DNA from: Candidatus Ventricola intestinavium
GTDB lineage: Bacteria; Bacillota; Clostridia; Christensenellales; Aristaeellaceae
Reading direction: 5' to 3'
Assembly (NCBI GenBank): GCA_018715105.1
Contig: DVMG01000187.1
Span: 1 to 5,215 of the forward strand
Length of the DNA stretch: 5,215 nt
Shown: one piece after another, positions 1-5,122 of the stretch
Layout: every line of letters starts with the position of its first letter
How positions within the stretch are numbered: the stretch's first letter is position 1
Notes under the pieces: generated by a model
Database searches by the model: none
Seen by the model: the letters and a program-made list of their open reading frames with translations, nothing else
What the model was told of the DNA's origin: nothing
Program-made: the position numbers and the translations under genes

Positions 1-22
1 AACAGATTTATGTCAAAACTGT

Positions 23-41
23 GGCTTTTTGAAAAAAAGCC
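23..41. other. A/T-rich hairpin at the left edge
   Basis: GGCTTTTT (23-30) and AAAAAGCC (34-41) form an 8-bp perfect stem with a 3-nt GAA loop. On the + strand it is followed by GGAAAAAATT, and on the - strand no T-run follows directly, so it is not a standard intrinsic terminator in either direction. It lies between two inverted TTGACA elements (11-16 and 71-76) and could be a regulatory site, or part of the end of an upstream gene. The frame running from the left edge to the TGA at 61-63 is open, but too short to judge. Confidence 0.3.
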
Positions 42-70
42 GGAAAAAATTCAAAATGTCTGAAAAAGAT

Positions 71-99
71 TTGACAATCCCGCCGTCTGCCTCTACAAT
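71..99 (+). promoter_or_regulatory. Sigma-A promoter of the two-component operon
   Basis: A perfect -35 TTGACA (71-76), a 17-bp spacer, and a -10 TACAAT (94-99, five of six consensus bases). Transcription should start near 106-107, about 108 nt upstream of the response regulator start. The DNA upstream (25-70) is A-rich and could act as an UP-like element. A 9-bp sequence, CCGCCGTCT, lies in the spacer (80-88) and again in the leader (128-136), and could be an operator pair. No terminator separates this promoter from the regulator gene. Confidence 0.8.
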
Positions 100-105
100 C
101 TTAAT

Positions 106-214
106 CAGGCATGACGCGGACATCTTTCCGCCGTCTTTACGCACGAAAAAATTTCCATAGCCCATTTCATGATTTTCCTGTCTTACACATGCAACCTGCA
201 GGGAGGCGCCTGAC
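106..214 (+). other. 5' leader of the two-component operon, with a 35-codon ORF
   Basis: The predicted leader is about 109 nt. It contains an imperfect stem, GACGCGG (113-119) with CCGCCGTC (128-135, one bulged C), right after the transcription start. An ORF with ATG at 111 runs 35 codons to a TGA at 216-218, so its stop overlaps the TTG start of the regulator (215-217) by the same geometry as an ATGA junction. The ATG at 111 would be only about 5 nt from the transcript end and has no good SD, so real translation is uncertain. The peptide is Arg/His/Phe-rich and unlike anything I recognise. The SD of the regulator (GGGAGG) lies inside the last codons of this ORF. Confidence 0.3.
200..206 (+). 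promoter_or_regulatory. Ribosome binding site that fixes the TTG start at 215
   Basis: AGGGAGG sits 8 nt upstream of the TTG at 215. The regulator frame has no ATG or GTG between the in-frame TGA at 170-172 and this TTG, and the receiver fold begins immediately after it, so TTG at 215 is the start. The site overlaps the palindrome CCTGCAGG (195-202). Confidence 0.75.
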
Positions 215-898
215 TTGAACCCCATTCTTGTTGTGGATGACAATGAACAGATTCTTGGGATTCTCGCCCAGTATATCCGAGCGGAGGGCTGGCCCCTGCT
301 GTGCGCACGCAGCGGGGAGGAGGCGCTCTCCCTGTTTGACGCCGCGGCGCCGGCGTTGATTCTGCTGGACATCATGCTGCCGGGCATCGACGGCCTGGAA
401 GTATGCCGCCGTATCCGCATGGTTTCCGCCGTGCCCATTTTGATGATCACCGCCCGCGATGAGGATGCCGACCGCATTCTCGGTCTGGATATCGGCGCGG
501 ATGATTACATCGTCAAGCCCTTCTCACCGGGCGAGGTCATGGCGCGCATCCGCGCGGTGATGCGGCGCGTCCCCACGCCCGCACAGCAGGAGACGCTTGT
601 CATCGGCACGCTTTCCATTCACCTGCCGTCCCTGAGTGTGACGCTTGGCGGGCACAAGCTGGATCTGACCCGCCGGGAAACCGAGCTGCTCTACACGCTT
701 GCCGCGTCCCCCGGCCGTGTCTTCACCCGGGAAAATCTGCTCACCATGCTCTGGGGATACGGCTATGCGGGCAACTGCCGCGCGGTGGATTCCCACATCA
801 AGCGCCTGCGCCAGAAGCTCGACGTTTATCCGCACGATTTTTTCACCATCGCCACCGTTTGGGGCTCTGGTTACCGGTTTGAAAGGAAACTGCCATGA
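215..898 (+). CDS. OmpR/PhoB-family DNA-binding response regulator
   Basis: A cytoplasmic transcription regulator of a two-component system (227 aa, normal for the family). The N-terminal receiver domain (about 1-117) has the acidic pair D8/D9, the phospho-acceptor D52 in LLDIMLPGIDG, the switch T79, and K101 in IVKPFSP. After a linker (about 118-128) comes a winged-helix output domain (about 129-225) with the family's hallmarks: LTRRETELL at 151-159, the recognition-helix segment VDSHIKRLRQKL at 191-202, and a C-terminal GSGYRFE wing. Translation starts at a TTG set by AGGGAGG at 200-206. Its TGA overlaps the ATG of the histidine kinase, so the two are a translationally coupled pair and the kinase is its expected phosphodonor. 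All phosphorylation residues are present, so it should be active. The target genes are not evident, although autoregulation through repeats near the promoter is possible. The specific subfamily cannot be named from sequence alone. Confidence 0.97.
   Translation: MNPILVVDDNEQILGILAQYIRAEGWPLLCARSGEEALSLFDAAAPALILLDIMLPGIDGLEVCRRIRMVSAVPILMITARDEDADRILGLDIGADDYIVKPFSPGEVMARIRAVMRRVPTPAQQETLVIGTLSIHLPSLSVTLGGHKLDLTRRETELLYTLAASPGRVFTRENLLTMLWGYGYAGNCRAVDSHIKRLRQKLDVYPHDFFTIATVWGSGYRFERKLP
881..887 (+). promoter_or_regulatory. Ribosome binding site of the histidine kinase, inside the regulator gene
   Basis: GAAAGGA lies 7 nt upstream of the ATG at 895, within the last codons of the response regulator. 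Together with the ATGA overlap (895-898) it supports coupled translation of the pair. Confidence 0.6.
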
Positions 899-2370
899 AA
901 CGCCTGCTTCGCCGCTCGCTGACGGCACGGCTGATGTGCCTGTTCGCCCTGCTTTTAATCCTCTTCACGCTGGTTCTGGGCGTGCTTTACAACGCTCTGA
1001 TGGAGCGGCAGATGGTTTCCCATCACAGCATCACCATGCAGCGCAACGCCTACGCCATCTCCCAGAATCTCTCGGAGCTGATCGCGCCGTCCGCCTATGA
1101 CTCGCTGGATGAAAACACGCTCCCCGTCAGCGAGGATACGCTTGCCCCCTATCTGGCGCTCATCGAGCACATCACCAACTGCAATGTGTATGTGATCGAC
1201 GTGGAGCACAACGTCACCGGCTATTTCAACGGCGTGGTGCAAACCCTGCAAAATCCGCTTCTGCCCGGCTATATCGAGCAGACCATCGCCCTGGGGTTCA
1301 TGGGAAAGACGCCCTTCATTCAGGCCAGGCCTGACGAGGATACCCATTTGACCGCCTGCATGCCGATTATGAATGCACACAGCCGTGTGCTGGGCGTGGT
1401 GCTGCTTGAAACCACCCTGCGCGAGCTGGGCTTTGTGCAGGTGCCCAGCACAACCATCCTGCTGACAAGCTGCGCCATCTCCTTTACGTTTGCGGTGCTG
1501 CTGGCGTTTTTGTTTTCAAGATCCTTCACCCGCCCGATTTCGGCGGTGCAGCAGGTGGCCGGCGCGCTGGCGGATGGCCATTACGGCGTGCGCACGCGCC
1601 TTGTTCAGGAAGATGAAATCGGTTCTCTCGCCCGCTCCATGGATATCCTCGCCGGCAGGCTTGAACAGGCGCAGCTGCGCGATGAGCAGCTGCGCCAGCA
1701 ACAGCAGGAATTCTTTTCCAATATTTCTCACGAGCTGCGCACCCCTGTCACCATCATCCGCGGTTCTCTGGAGACGCTCCAAGACGGCCTTCTCTCCCGC
1801 AAAGAGGATGTTCAGACCTGCTGCGCGGCCATGATTGCCGAATGTTCCTGGCTCCAGAAGCTAATTCAGGATCTTCTTGAGCTTTCCCGGCTGCAAAGCC
1901 CCGGATTTTCTCTGGATATGGCGGATGTAGATCTGCGTGAGCTGCTGGGTGATGCGGCCATGAGCGCCGGCACACTGTGCCGGCAGAAGGGCGTCCATCT
2001 GGCCTGCGGGGAACCGCGCTCCAGCTTCACCGTGCGCGGCGACTACGCGCGCCTGAGGCAGATGCTTTTGACCGTCATCGACAATGCAGTCAAGTTCACA
2101 CCGCCGGGGCGTGTGGTCCGACTGTCCATGCAGGAGGATACGCCCGTCATCGTCGTGGCGGACGAAGGGCCCGGCATCGCCCCCGAAGAAATTCCCCATA
2201 TCTTTGACCGTTTTCACCGCACACACGATGTTTCTCAGGAGGGAACCGGGCTGGGGCTGGCCATCGCCGGCGAAATCGCGCGCCGCCACGGCATCAAGAC
2301 GGAGGTGGACAGCCGCGTGGGAGAGGGCACGGTTTTCACATTCACATTCCCGCTTCACCGTGGGGATTGA
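895..2370 (+). CDS. Membrane sensor histidine kinase (HAMP, HisKA, HATPase)
   Basis: The partner kinase of the preceding regulator (491 aa). A basic N-terminus (KRLLRR) precedes TM1 (about 12-32). An extracytoplasmic sensor region of about 150 residues follows (33-186), then TM2 (about 187-207). The sensor region ends in PIMNAHSRVLGVVLLET, which resembles the last strands of a Cache/PAS-like fold, so a small-ligand or envelope signal is plausible, but the ligand is unknown. A HAMP domain follows (about 208-260, with P214 and DEIG at 240-243), then a Gln-rich helix leading into the HisKA dimerisation domain with phospho-acceptor H279 in the SHELRTP motif. The ATPase domain (about 385-489) has the N box (D396, N397), the G1 box DEGPG (423-427), the F box FDRF (437-440) and the G2 box GTGLGL (450-455). 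All catalytic boxes are intact. The ATG at 895 overlaps the regulator stop by 4 nt. The TGA is at 2368-2370, followed by the convergent intergenic region. Confidence 0.97.
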   Translation: MKRLLRRSLTARLMCLFALLLILFTLVLGVLYNALMERQMVSHHSITMQRNAYAISQNLSELIAPSAYDSLDENTLPVSEDTLAPYLALIEHITNCNVYVIDVEHNVTGYFNGVVQTLQNPLLPGYIEQTIALGFMGKTPFIQARPDEDTHLTACMPIMNAHSRVLGVVLLETTLRELGFVQVPSTTILLTSCAISFTFAVLLAFLFSRSFTRPISAVQQVAGALADGHYGVRTRLVQEDEIGSLARSMDILAGRLEQAQLRDEQLRQQQQEFFSNISHELRTPVTIIRGSLETLQDGLLSRKEDVQTCCAAMIAECSWLQKLIQDLLELSRLQSPGFSLDMADVDLRELLGDAAMSAGTLCRQKGVHLACGEPRSSFTVRGDYARLRQMLLTVIDNAVKFTPPGRVVRLSMQEDTPVIVVADEGPGIAPEEIPHIFDRFHRTHDVSQEGTGLGLAIAGEIARRHGIKTEVDSRVGEGTVFTFTFPLHRGD

Positions 2371-2430
2371 CGGCGCTCTTCCTCCGCGCGCGGGATTCGG
2401 CCTGCCGGCCAACCCCTTCCCTCTCCAAAG

Positions 2431-2467
2431 ATTTTTTCCTGTTCAGCAATTTTTTCTCTGTTCAGCC
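2431..2467. repeat. Tandem direct repeat, unit about 18-19 bp, two copies
   Basis: ATTTTTTCCTGTTCAGCA (2431-2448) is followed directly by ATTTTTTCTCTGTTCAGCC (2449-2467). They differ by one inserted base and one or two substitutions. This suggests a local duplication. The second copy also supplies the left arm of the hairpin at 2456-2476. Confidence 0.7.
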
Positions 2468-2482
2468 AAAACAGAGTCTTTT
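2456..2482 (+). terminator. Weak intrinsic terminator candidate after the kinase gene
   Basis: CTCTGTT (2456-2462) pairs with AACAGAG (2470-2476) across a 7-nt loop, and TCTTTT follows (2477-2482). The stem is short and only moderately GC-rich, so it would be a weak terminator. It is about 85 nt after the kinase stop. On the - strand the hairpin is followed by A residues, so it should not act in that direction. Confidence 0.4.
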
Positions 2483-2503
2483 CAATACAGAATCTTTTCA
2501 ATC
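2472..2503. repeat. Tandem direct repeat, 16-bp unit, two copies plus a decayed third
   Basis: CAGAGTCTTTTCAATA (2472-2487) is followed directly by CAGAATCTTTTCAATC (2488-2503), matching at 14 of 16 bases. A third, diverged copy may follow (CAGGAGCTTCCCCATC, 2503-2518, 11 of 16 matching). It abuts the first repeat family (2431-2467), giving about 90 bp made of short tandem units. There are no spacers, so this is not a CRISPR. Confidence 0.7.
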
Positions 2504-2525
2504 AGGAGCTTCCCCATCAGGACGT

Positions 2526-2558
2526 CATTCTCTCCCCCTGGAGGGGAGAGAATGCTTT
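2526..2558 (+). terminator. Strong hairpin, likely terminator between convergent operons
   Basis: CATTCTCTCCCC (2526-2537) and GGGGAGAGAATG (2543-2554) form a perfect 12-bp stem with a CTGGA loop, followed on the + strand by C and TTTT (2556-2559). An outer stem AGGACG (2519-2524) with CGTCCT (2565-2570) could extend the structure. The short T-run supports action on the rightward transcript. On the - strand no T-run follows, so for the leftward operon it would be at most a 3'-end stabilising hairpin. A dispersed palindromic repeat is an alternative reading. Confidence 0.6.
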
Positions 2559-2583
2559 TATCAGCGTCCTTCCCTTTGCGGCG

Positions 2584-3606
2584 TCATGCTCCATTTTCCT
2601 GGGCCGCCTGCGCATGTTCCCTGGCCTCCCGGTCCTCCGTGAATTCGGCGTTGGCAAAGATCTTCTGCATGCGTTCGTCCGGATAATGTGCATCTATGTA
2701 CGCGTCCAGCGCGTTTTGCGCGGGCACACCATGGCGCCGGGCCGTCCAGCGCAGAGCAGTCAGCCCGGTCATGGCCGTGTTAAACACCATGAACACAAGC
2801 AGCATCCATGTCAGCGTTTTACCCACACGGTTGGGAATCTTGAGAATCCACTGGGCCATGCGCGGATAAATGTCCTTGATCCACAGGATGCCCAAAATGC
2901 CCCAGAAAAGCGAATACAGCAGACATACGCGGCCATGGATGTTATAGGGCATGTTGCTGTAATCCCACGATGTCGAGCCAAACACCGCCTCCTGAAACCA
3001 TGAGCACGCATACTCGATGACCGTGCCGACGATAAACCCGCCCACAAAGGAAAAAACGCGCCCGCGATTGCGGAAACGGTAAAGCGCCAGGCTCAGCGCC
3101 AGCGCACCGATGCCGTATACCAGGTTAAACGGGCCATAGATCAGGCCCACACGGCTTTCATAATGGCCGCGCTGCACCATGCAGTAAAGCGTCTCCAGCA
3201 CGACACCCAGAAAGCAGCCGATGAAAAACACCCAGAAGAGCTTGTAAAACGTCATCCCCTGCGCAAAGTGGCGGCTCTTGCGTTCCCGGTAATCGATCTG
3301 CGCGTTGGTGGGCGCAGCAGGCAGGAGGCGCAGGCGTTTTTTCTCCCGCTTCTCCCTCTCCGTCAGGCGCGTCTCCACTTCATCGATGGCAGCATTGGTC
3401 AGCTGCAGCTTTTCCTTGAGGATCTCGCGCGTCTGCCGCATGTAGGAAAGCTCCTCGCGGATCTTTCCGTAAAAGGCCTCGCGCTGCGCGTCGTCCATCT
3501 TCACGTCGGATGCCAGAAGATCCATCTGCCGGTAGAGCCTTTTGCGTGATTCCTCTTCGATCTCGTCCAGCTGTGCGCGCAGGGTATCGATTTCCTGCTG
3601 TGTCAT
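2584..3606 (-). CDS. CmpB-like (PF06541) multi-span membrane protein with an N-terminal coiled coil
   Basis: A 340-aa protein in two parts. Residues 1-115 are charged and predicted helical (heptad-like E/K/R-rich stretches at 5-30 and 42-95), a probable cytoplasmic coiled coil ending in a basic segment. Residues 118-290 match the family often labelled 'putative ABC transporter permease': spans near 119-141, 156-177, 183-204, 226-245 and 263-286. Its conserved residues are visible: E138 in LETLY, G158/P159/F160/N161 with Y164/G165, E198, W203, W214/D215/Y216, N222, and G225/R226. The C-terminal 50 residues are charged and probably cytoplasmic or disordered. The family's transport role is a name only; no ATPase gene lies in the window and its function is unproven. 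The ATG overlaps the stop of the hydrolase gene by 4 nt (3603-3606), so the two are co-translated. The domain call is firm; the function is not. Confidence 0.92.
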   Translation of the reverse strand: MTQQEIDTLRAQLDEIEEESRKRLYRQMDLLASDVKMDDAQREAFYGKIREELSYMRQTREILKEKLQLTNAAIDEVETRLTEREKREKKRLRLLPAAPTNAQIDYRERKSRHFAQGMTFYKLFWVFFIGCFLGVVLETLYCMVQRGHYESRVGLIYGPFNLVYGIGALALSLALYRFRNRGRVFSFVGGFIVGTVIEYACSWFQEAVFGSTSWDYSNMPYNIHGRVCLLYSLFWGILGILWIKDIYPRMAQWILKIPNRVGKTLTWMLLVFMVFNTAMTGLTALRWTARRHGVPAQNALDAYIDAHYPDERMQKIFANAEFTEDREAREHAQAAQENGA

Positions 3607-4676
3607 GCCGGCTTTCCTCCTTCTTCTGCTCCCGCTTTTGTCTGCGCTTTTGCTTCCGTTCCGCCGCCTTCCACCGGTTCATCCTCCGGCTGCGGCGTTT
3701 TCCCCGTGGCGCGGTCAAAAAAACCGATCAGCGTGTCATAATATCCCTGCGGATCCACATAGCGGGCCATGCCGTGCGCCGCTCCCTCCACATAGTACAG
3801 CTGCGCATTTTTCCCCGCTGCCAACACGATATCCTCGCTGTGCCATGCGGGCACATCCTGATCCCCTGTGCCGTGCAAAAGCAGCAGAGGGATCGCTGCC
3901 GCGCCGATGGAGCCGGGCATTTCTTCCGGCATGGGCAGCCCGTTTGCCAGACGATAGGCCGCGCCAAGCAGCAGCATATCCAGCCCTTCAGCGGGCAGGC
4001 CCGTCTCCGTCAGCATTGTTCGGGCGCGCTGCGCGACATCGGTATAGGCGCTGTCCGTCGCAGCCGCCCGCACCGCGTCAGGCAGGCCGGCGCTGACCGC
4101 CGTGAGCACGGCCAGCGCGCCCTCATCCTGCCCCATGAGCACAATCCGCGCCTCTTCATCTTCTCCCATGATCCACTGCACCCACGCGCGCACATCCTCC
4201 GCTTCCGCGCCGCCAAGGGAAGAAATCTGCCCCTCGCTTTCACCATGCGCATAAAGATCCGGCGTGAGCACGCGGTATCCCGCCAACGAGAGCTCGCAGG
4301 CGATATCCTGCACCTGCAGGCTGTCCGTGCCAAGGCCGCCATGGAAGACAAGCGCCCACGGCGCGTCCTCCTGTGCGCTCACGGCGCCATACATCCGGGC
4401 GCTGAGCCGTCCGCGCGGCACGGTGAGCGTCACCGTCTCCATCGGGACGATGCTCAGCCAGCCGCCCATGCGCGGCCGCGTCTGGCTTTGAACGGTTTCC
4501 GCCAGAAGGTCAAAACGCGTGATGCCCGATTCCTCCTGTGCGCGGATTCGCCTGCCGTCAAGCGCGGTGCGCAGAAGCATCCTTGCCCGCAGGGCCCCGG
4601 CGGCCATCATCCCCAGCGCCAGAATCAAACCCGCAAAGAGCATCAGCAGGGCCGGGCGTGCTGTCCTGTATTTCAA
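3603..4676 (-). CDS. Membrane-anchored alpha/beta-hydrolase-fold protein with Asp at the nucleophile elbow
   Basis: 357 aa from a TTG at 4676. This start is chosen because the promoter's -10 box is at 4711-4716 and the SD-like GGGAAGGA ends 4 nt before it; an upstream in-frame ATG (4778) lies before the promoter, inside the next gene. A short basic N-terminus (K2, R4, R7) precedes one hydrophobic span (about 9-29), so the catalytic domain should face outside. The fold resembles COG1073/YqkD-type hydrolases: FHGGLG oxyanion loop (H112, G113), DLYAHGESEG (140-149), elbow GQDEG (182-186), acid D272 in HGTGDQDVP, and H301 in EGAAHG. The elbow residue is D184 (codon GAT), where this family normally has Ser. 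It may use an Asp nucleophile, as epoxide hydrolases and dehalogenases do, or be catalytically dead. The last 33 residues are a Pro/Glu/Lys/Gly-rich disordered tail. The substrate is unknown. Confidence 0.9.
   Translation of the reverse strand: MKYRTARPALLMLFAGLILALGMMAAGALRARMLLRTALDGRRIRAQEESGITRFDLLAETVQSQTRPRMGGWLSIVPMETVTLTVPRGRLSARMYGAVSAQEDAPWALVFHGGLGTDSLQVQDIACELSLAGYRVLTPDLYAHGESEGQISSLGGAEAEDVRAWVQWIMGEDEEARIVLMGQDEGALAVLTAVSAGLPDAVRAAATDSAYTDVAQRARTMLTETGLPAEGLDMLLLGAAYRLANGLPMPEEMPGSIGAAAIPLLLLHGTGDQDVPAWHSEDIVLAAGKNAQLYYVEGAAHGMARYVDPQGYYDTLIGFFDRATGKTPQPEDEPVEGGGTEAKAQTKAGAEEGGKPA
3616..3622 (-). promoter_or_regulatory. Strong ribosome binding site of the CmpB-like gene
   Basis: Read on the - strand, AAGGAGG lies 9 nt before the ATG at 3606, inside the last codons of the hydrolase gene. 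It fixes this start and suggests that the membrane protein is translated well even though its gene is second in the pair. Confidence 0.7.
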
Positions 4677-4710
4677 AGGGTCCTTCCCGCCTTTCCTGTT
4701 TGCTCTGTCG

Positions 4711-4739
4711 ATTATACCATGATAGCGCGCGCATTTCCA
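4711..4739 (-). promoter_or_regulatory. Extended -10 sigma-A promoter of the hydrolase/membrane-protein operon
   Basis: On the - strand: -35 TGGAAA (4734-4739, four of six consensus bases), a 17-bp spacer, and a perfect -10 TATAAT (4711-4716), preceded by TGG, which makes an extended -10. Start of transcription is expected near 4704, giving a 5' UTR of about 28 nt before the TTG at 4676. The -35 lies only 11 nt after the stop of the upstream small gene and no terminator separates them, so read-through from that gene is also possible. Confidence 0.8.
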
Positions 4740-4750
4740 CCCCCGGTCCG

Positions 4751-5122
4751 TTATTCGCTCTCCCATACCTGCATGCATCCGATCTCTTCCCCCGCCACAA
4801 ACACAATCAGCTTCGCGGGCCCGGCCATGCGAAGGATCCGGCGCAGGTTTTTCCTGTCTCCTTCATACAGGCCCGTGTATCCATCCGGGTGATTGGTCAG
4901 GAGCCAGATTTCCTCCGCATCCGGCGCCAGGCGGATGGAAAGCTCGCCCATCTCGGTATCCACCTGACAAACCGTCAGAACCTCCGCCCTTCCATCGAGC
5001 GAGACGACCATGGAAAACGGCACATACACCTGGTTCATCATCCACTCCGAAAGAAGGCCGGGTGTGATTTTCATGGGATGACGCATAAAACCCGCGTGCA
5101 TCTGCGCTTTTTTCATCTGCAT
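4751..5122 (-). CDS. Small protein of unknown family
   Basis: A soluble protein of 121-123 aa that I do not recognise. There is no signal peptide or membrane span. The middle looks beta-rich (alternating hydrophobic segments such as VYVPFSMVVSLDG, AEVLTVCQVD, AEEIWLLTNH). A basic helix-like patch DRKNLRRILRM (about 89-99) follows, and the end is a hydrophobic strand, AKLIVFVAGEEIG. The N-terminus is Met-rich (seven Met in the first 30 residues). Two starts are possible: ATG at 5122 (GAAAGAGAG only 3 nt away) or ATG at 5116 (9 nt away, beginning MKKAQM). The second is better spaced and overlaps a possible upstream stop as ATGA, so I prefer 5116. The stop TAA is at 4751-4753. Base composition is like its neighbours. 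It runs in the same direction as the hydrolase gene, 74 nt upstream of its start, but with a separate promoter between them. Confidence 0.75.
   Translation of the reverse strand: MQMKKAQMHAGFMRHPMKITPGLLSEWMMNQVYVPFSMVVSLDGRAEVLTVCQVDTEMGELSIRLAPDAEEIWLLTNHPDGYTGLYEGDRKNLRRILRMAGPAKLIVFVAGEEIGCMQVWESE

Larger units (their letters stand above)
2371..2583. other. Intergenic region between convergent genes
   Basis: 213 nt with no credible gene. Coding-like frames that enter it from the kinase are low-complexity and read through hairpins. It begins with a GC-rich stretch holding the palindrome CCGCGCGCGG (2384-2393), continues with T-rich tandem repeats (2431-2503), and ends with a strong hairpin (2526-2554). 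It should contain the 3' ends of both the rightward two-component operon and the leftward membrane-protein operon. No T-rich terminator was found for the leftward transcript. Confidence 0.6.

Noticed and set aside
169..213. A 14-codon ORF (ATG at 169, TGA at 211-213) just before the regulator start
   Set aside because: No SD upstream and too short to distinguish from chance.
13..477. A 154-codon - strand frame over the promoter and regulator start
   Set aside because: Antisense to the receiver domain and promoter; composition is not protein-like and there is no SD.
1861..2412. A 183-codon - strand frame opposite the kinase ATPase domain
   Set aside because: Shadow of a strongly conserved coding region; no domain and no promoter.
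2431..2518. Possible CRISPR array
   Set aside because: The units are directly adjacent without unique spacers, only two or three copies, and there are no cas genes.
2367..2642. A 91-codon + strand frame starting at a TTG that overlaps the kinase stop
   Set aside because: No SD, low-complexity product made from the tandem repeats, reads through both hairpins and into the antisense of the CmpB-like gene.
2084..2686. A 200-codon + strand frame across the kinase end and intergenic region
   Set aside because: Overlaps the conserved ATPase domain of the kinase in another frame; the apparent Phe-rich repeats come from the T-rich DNA repeats.
4677..4778. N-terminal extension of the hydrolase to the ATG at 4778
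   Set aside because: That ATG lies upstream of the promoter and inside the preceding gene; the extension is not signal-like, while the TTG at 4676 gives a clean membrane anchor and has an SD-like sequence.
3510..4892. A 460-codon + strand open frame opposite the hydrolase and CmpB-like genes
   Set aside because: The product is Arg/His/Pro/Ala-rich with no domain, has no SD, and lies antisense to two genes with clear domains and coupled starts. It is a GC-driven shadow frame.
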